Of a DNA stretch of 15,591 bases, positions 15,512-15,591 are shown piece after piece. The notes beneath the pieces were generated by a model, which was not told the DNA's origin, did not search any database, and saw only the letters and a list, made by a program, of their open reading frames with translations. Within the stretch, counting starts at the first letter, position 1, and each line of letters starts with the position of its first letter. Both the position numbers and the translations under genes were made by a program. Source of the DNA: Bacteroidales bacterium Bact_23 (GTDB taxonomy: Bacteria > Bacteroidota > Bacteroidia > Bacteroidales > Lentimicrobiaceae). Where the stretch lies: contig LUZO01000202.1 in assembly GCA_001603685.1 (NCBI GenBank), forward strand, positions 1 to 15,591, given 5' to 3'.

Positions 15512-15591
15512 AAACCTGAGATATGAAGTTGATAAGATGATCTGAAACTGTTTTCTATTAATCAGATACAACCAAATAAGTAATGTGGAAA

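Noticed and set aside
15512..15571. 20-residue upstream extension of the metalloprotease.
   Set aside because: The internal ATG at 15511 begins a typical signal peptide; the added residues are AT-rich and look like untranslated leader.

Overview
The window looks like chromosomal DNA of a Bacteroidota bacterium, most likely an anaerobic, Bacteroidales-like one. The evidence is two proteins with type IX secretion (T9SS) C-terminal sorting domains, lipobox lipoproteins, a TonB-dependent receptor with a carboxypeptidase-regulatory N-domain, HmuY-family proteins, a TAnnTTTG-type promoter, and glycosidases of families GH95 and GH110. The first 20 bases are not genomic: bases 2-20 are the Tn5/Nextera mosaic end, so the contig begins with untrimmed library adapter.

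Region 1 (57-5895, all minus strand). Reading in transcription order, there is a GH110 alpha-1,3-galactosidase-like beta-helix protein, an AT-rich protein of unknown function with a strongly acidic middle, and a GH95 alpha-L-fucosidase-like lipoprotein. A 13-bp perfect hairpin lies just past the last stop codon. GH110 plus GH95 is the pair expected for removing the terminal alpha-Gal and then the alpha-1,2-Fuc of blood-group-B-type or mucin glycans. No SusC/SusD pair is present in the window.

Region 2 (about 6083-11035, plus strand). A divergent promoter region (about 5896-6147) separates this operon from region 1. The operon encodes a small one-helix membrane protein ending in an RGPP motif, a T9SS-secreted HmuY-like protein, a TonB-dependent receptor, and a second HmuY-like protein that is a lipoprotein. 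The last three are tightly coupled (TAATG junction, then a 23-nt overlap). They probably form a surface uptake system for heme or a similar ligand, with a hemophore-like protein on each side of the outer-membrane receptor gene.

Region 3 (11030-11587) is 558 bp of non-coding DNA between convergent genes. It holds several hairpins, two related terminator-like elements and sequences resembling dispersed intergenic repeats.

Region 4 (11588-15511, minus strand) is a single large gene for a secreted M6-family zinc metalloprotease. It has a fibronectin-III-like domain, a jelly-roll (choice-of-anchor/cleaved-adhesin-like) domain, six tandem InlB-B-like repeats and a T9SS sorting domain.

Nothing here is a clearly unprecedented system. 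The least explained items are the AT-rich acidic protein between the two glycosidases, the small RGPP membrane protein heading the HmuY operon, and the doubled HmuY modules of the two flanking proteins.
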